DNA from: CALLPQ01 sp964421675
GTDB taxonomy: Bacteria; Pseudomonadota; Alphaproteobacteria; Caulobacterales; Parvularculaceae
Assembly: GCA_964421675.1 (NCBI GenBank)
Contig: CAYQXV010000005.1
Location: 33,741 to 97,740, forward strand
Direction: 5' to 3'
DNA: 64,000 nt
Part shown: positions 62,798 to 64,000 of the stretch, piece by piece
Layout of the letters: each line of letters opens with the position of its first letter
Numbering within the stretch: the stretch's first letter is position 1
The notes under the pieces: generated by a model
What the model was told of the DNA's origin: nothing
The model's input: only the letters and a program-made list of their open reading frames with translations
The model's database searches: none
Made by a program: the position numbers and the translations under genes

Positions 62798-64000
62798 ATG
62801 AGTAAAATTAAAACAAAACTTTTAAGTCAAGGTACAGAGAAAACTCTAATTGAAGATAAGATAAAAGATAACCTTGACCTTGAAGGGTATAATGGTGATT
62901 TTACAGCATATGATATTTCACTAAATCTTAGTGCGGAAAACATCGTCTCTTATAACAGGGTTGATTCCAATTTGGTGATAACGCTGTCAGACGGACAGAC
63001 GATTGTCATTAAAAACTTCTTTTCTGAACATGAGAATGGTTCAAAAGACAGACTCTTTTTGAGCGAAGACGAAGTCATTGAGCATATCGACTTAAGCTAT
63101 CTGGAACCGCAGAGTGCTCTTGGCGCCACCACGACTTCGGAGACAACTGCAACTGCAACAAGTGTTGCGGCAAATCCCGGGCTAGTTTTTGCAGGCGCAG
63201 CGGGCGGCAGTGCGAGTAGTGCCCTTACAACTGCGGGGATTGCAACAGCCGGTGTTGGCGCAGCGACAACGACGGGCGCTCTTGTGACAAACAATAGTTC
63301 CGACGATTCAGACACACAAGCGCCTGCCGCGCCCGTTATCAACGAGGCCACGGAAACGGGTGTGTCTGGAACAGCAGAACCAGGGTCAACGGTTAGCGTT
63401 ACTATTGGCGGCCAAGAGTTTACCGTACCCACAGATCCAGTAACCGGTGCATTTACCGTTTCGCCGCCTGAGGGAACAACATTCCCGGCGGATGAACCTA
63501 TTGTCGTGGTCGCAATTGACCCAAATGGTAATCAAAGCCCAGAAGGCACCGGCAATATCGTTGATGTTGAGGCACCTGATGCGCCAGTTATTTCTGAGGC
63601 CACCGAAACAGGTGTGTCTGGTGTGGCTGAGCCGGGGTCAACTGTTAGGCTCTCTATTGGCGGCCAAGAGTTTACCGTACCCACAGATCCAGTAACCGGT
63701 GCATTCACCATCACGCCATCTGAAGGAACAACATTTCCTGCGGATGAGCCTATTGTCGTGGTCGCAATTGACCCAAATGGTAATCAAAGCTCAGAAGGCA
63801 CTGGCAATATCGTTGATGTTGAGGCCCCCGCTGCGCCAGTTATTAATGAGGCCACTGAAACGGGTGTATCCGGTATGGCGGAACCGGGTTCAACGGTTAC
63901 TGTTACGATTGGCGGCCAAGAATTCACCGTACTGGCAGATCCCGAAACCGGTGCATTCACTGTCGCGCCGATCGAGGGTGAAACGTTTCCAGTTGAAGCG
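62798..64000 (+). CDS. BapA/LapA-like large adhesin with Ig-like repeats (N-terminal part)
   Basis: The gene starts with ATG 62798 (AAGG ten bases upstream) and runs off the window with 401 codons seen and no stop. Residues 1-110 form a BapA-prefix-like beta domain (VITLSDGQTIVIKNFF). A hydrophobic Ala/Gly/Thr-rich part follows (about 125-165), then identical-looking 84-residue bacterial Ig modules starting at residues 175, 259 and 343. No signal peptide is present, as expected for a type I substrate with a C-terminal signal. A secretion operon for it sits divergently upstream. It should act in surface attachment and biofilm. Confidence 0.88.
   Translation, partial: MSKIKTKLLSQGTEKTLIEDKIKDNLDLEGYNGDFTAYDISLNLSAENIVSYNRVDSNLVITLSDGQTIVIKNFFSEHENGSKDRLFLSEDEVIEHIDLSYLEPQSALGATTTSETTATATSVAANPGLVFAGAAGGSASSALTTAGIATAGVGAATTTGALVTNNSSDDSDTQAPAAPVINEATETGVSGTAEPGSTVSVTIGGQEFTVPTDPVTGAFTVSPPEGTTFPADEPIVVVAIDPNGNQSPEGTGNIVDVEAPDAPVISEATETGVSGVAEPGSTVRLSIGGQEFTVPTDPVTGAFTITPSEGTTFPADEPIVVVAIDPNGNQSSEGTGNIVDVEAPAAPVINEATETGVSGMAEPGSTVTVTIGGQEFTVLADPETGAFTVAPIEGETFPVEA
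63320..64000 (+). repeat. 252-base (84-residue) tandem repeats in the adhesin
   Basis: Units begin at 63320, 63572 and 63824, exactly 252 bases apart; the third is cut by the window end. Long blocks, including the stretch coding GGQEFTVPTDPVTGAF and PIVVVAIDPNGNQS, are identical or nearly so in DNA. This points to recent duplication or gene conversion and probable length variation. Confidence 0.92.

Noticed and set aside
63320..64000. Possible CRISPR array or short tandem repeat locus
   Set aside because: The repeats are 252 bases long, in frame, without spacers and encode Ig-like protein modules.

Overview
The window is a piece of an alphaproteobacterial chromosome from a draft assembly with two 100-N gaps. 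The evidence is the gene content: PII next to glnA, an ArsR-methyltransferase/metF/metH cluster, a PodJ-like Sel1 protein, NADP-dependent isocitrate dehydrogenase, a split glycine decarboxylase behind a tandem glycine riboswitch, a TIGR02186/TauE pair and tandem DUF3429 genes. I cannot name the genus. No phage, insertion sequence, CRISPR array or plasmid gene was seen. Most of the window reads as ordinary core genome.

Layout. 1-8.9 kb: the 5' end of glnA, glnB, the NAD(P)H-hydrate repair enzyme, a secreted serine hydrolase, a lytic transglycosylase, a lipoprotein of unknown function and mnmC (interrupted by a gap). 9-18.2 kb: cystathionine beta-synthase, an ArsC/Spx-like protein, an A+T-rich sulfotransferase-like gene, trmJ, icd, recQ, a GIN-domain protein, an acetyltransferase and a glycosyltransferase. 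18.4-24.8 kb: a secreted repeat protein, mdh, a TraB/GumN lipoprotein, an alanine/glycine:cation symporter and a MlaC/MlaA lipid-transport pair. 25-29.7 kb: a methionine-cycle operon (ArsR-methyltransferase, metF, metH lacking its homocysteine module) behind a clear palindromic operator. 29.8-39 kb: a TerB/J-domain protein, a LytM peptidase, an EamA exporter, an AmpD-type amidase, RNase P RNA, two leucine-catabolism genes, two DUF3429 genes and a TauE exporter pair. 39-48 kb: a ribbon-helix-helix/EF-hand protein, the PodJ-like protein, a DmdC-like acyl-CoA dehydrogenase (split by a gap that looks artefactual), typA and a Fur-family regulator. 48.1-53 kb: glycine riboswitch and gcvT-gcvH-gcvPA-gcvPB. 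53-57.3 kb: GST, trhO, ccmI, an amidase and tRNA-Val(GAC).

The last 6.4 kb, beyond tRNA-Val, differs from the rest. A three-gene type I secretion operon (TolC-like lipoprotein, ABC transporter with a degenerate C39 domain, HlyD adaptor) is transcribed away from a large BapA/LapA-like adhesin. The adhesin consists of an N-terminal prefix domain and then near-identical 84-residue Ig-like repeats, and it runs off the window. The two sides are separated by about 0.5 kb of very A+T-rich DNA. This is the most distinctive accessory system here. It resembles known bapABCD/lap systems rather than a wholly new one.

Metabolically, the gcv operon supplies methylene-THF, MetF reduces it and MetH uses it to make methionine. 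The cystathionine beta-synthase drains homocysteine, so one-carbon and sulfur metabolism are well represented. Several envelope genes (MltB, AmpD, LytM, MlaA/C, TraB/GumN, the PodJ-like protein) also lie here.
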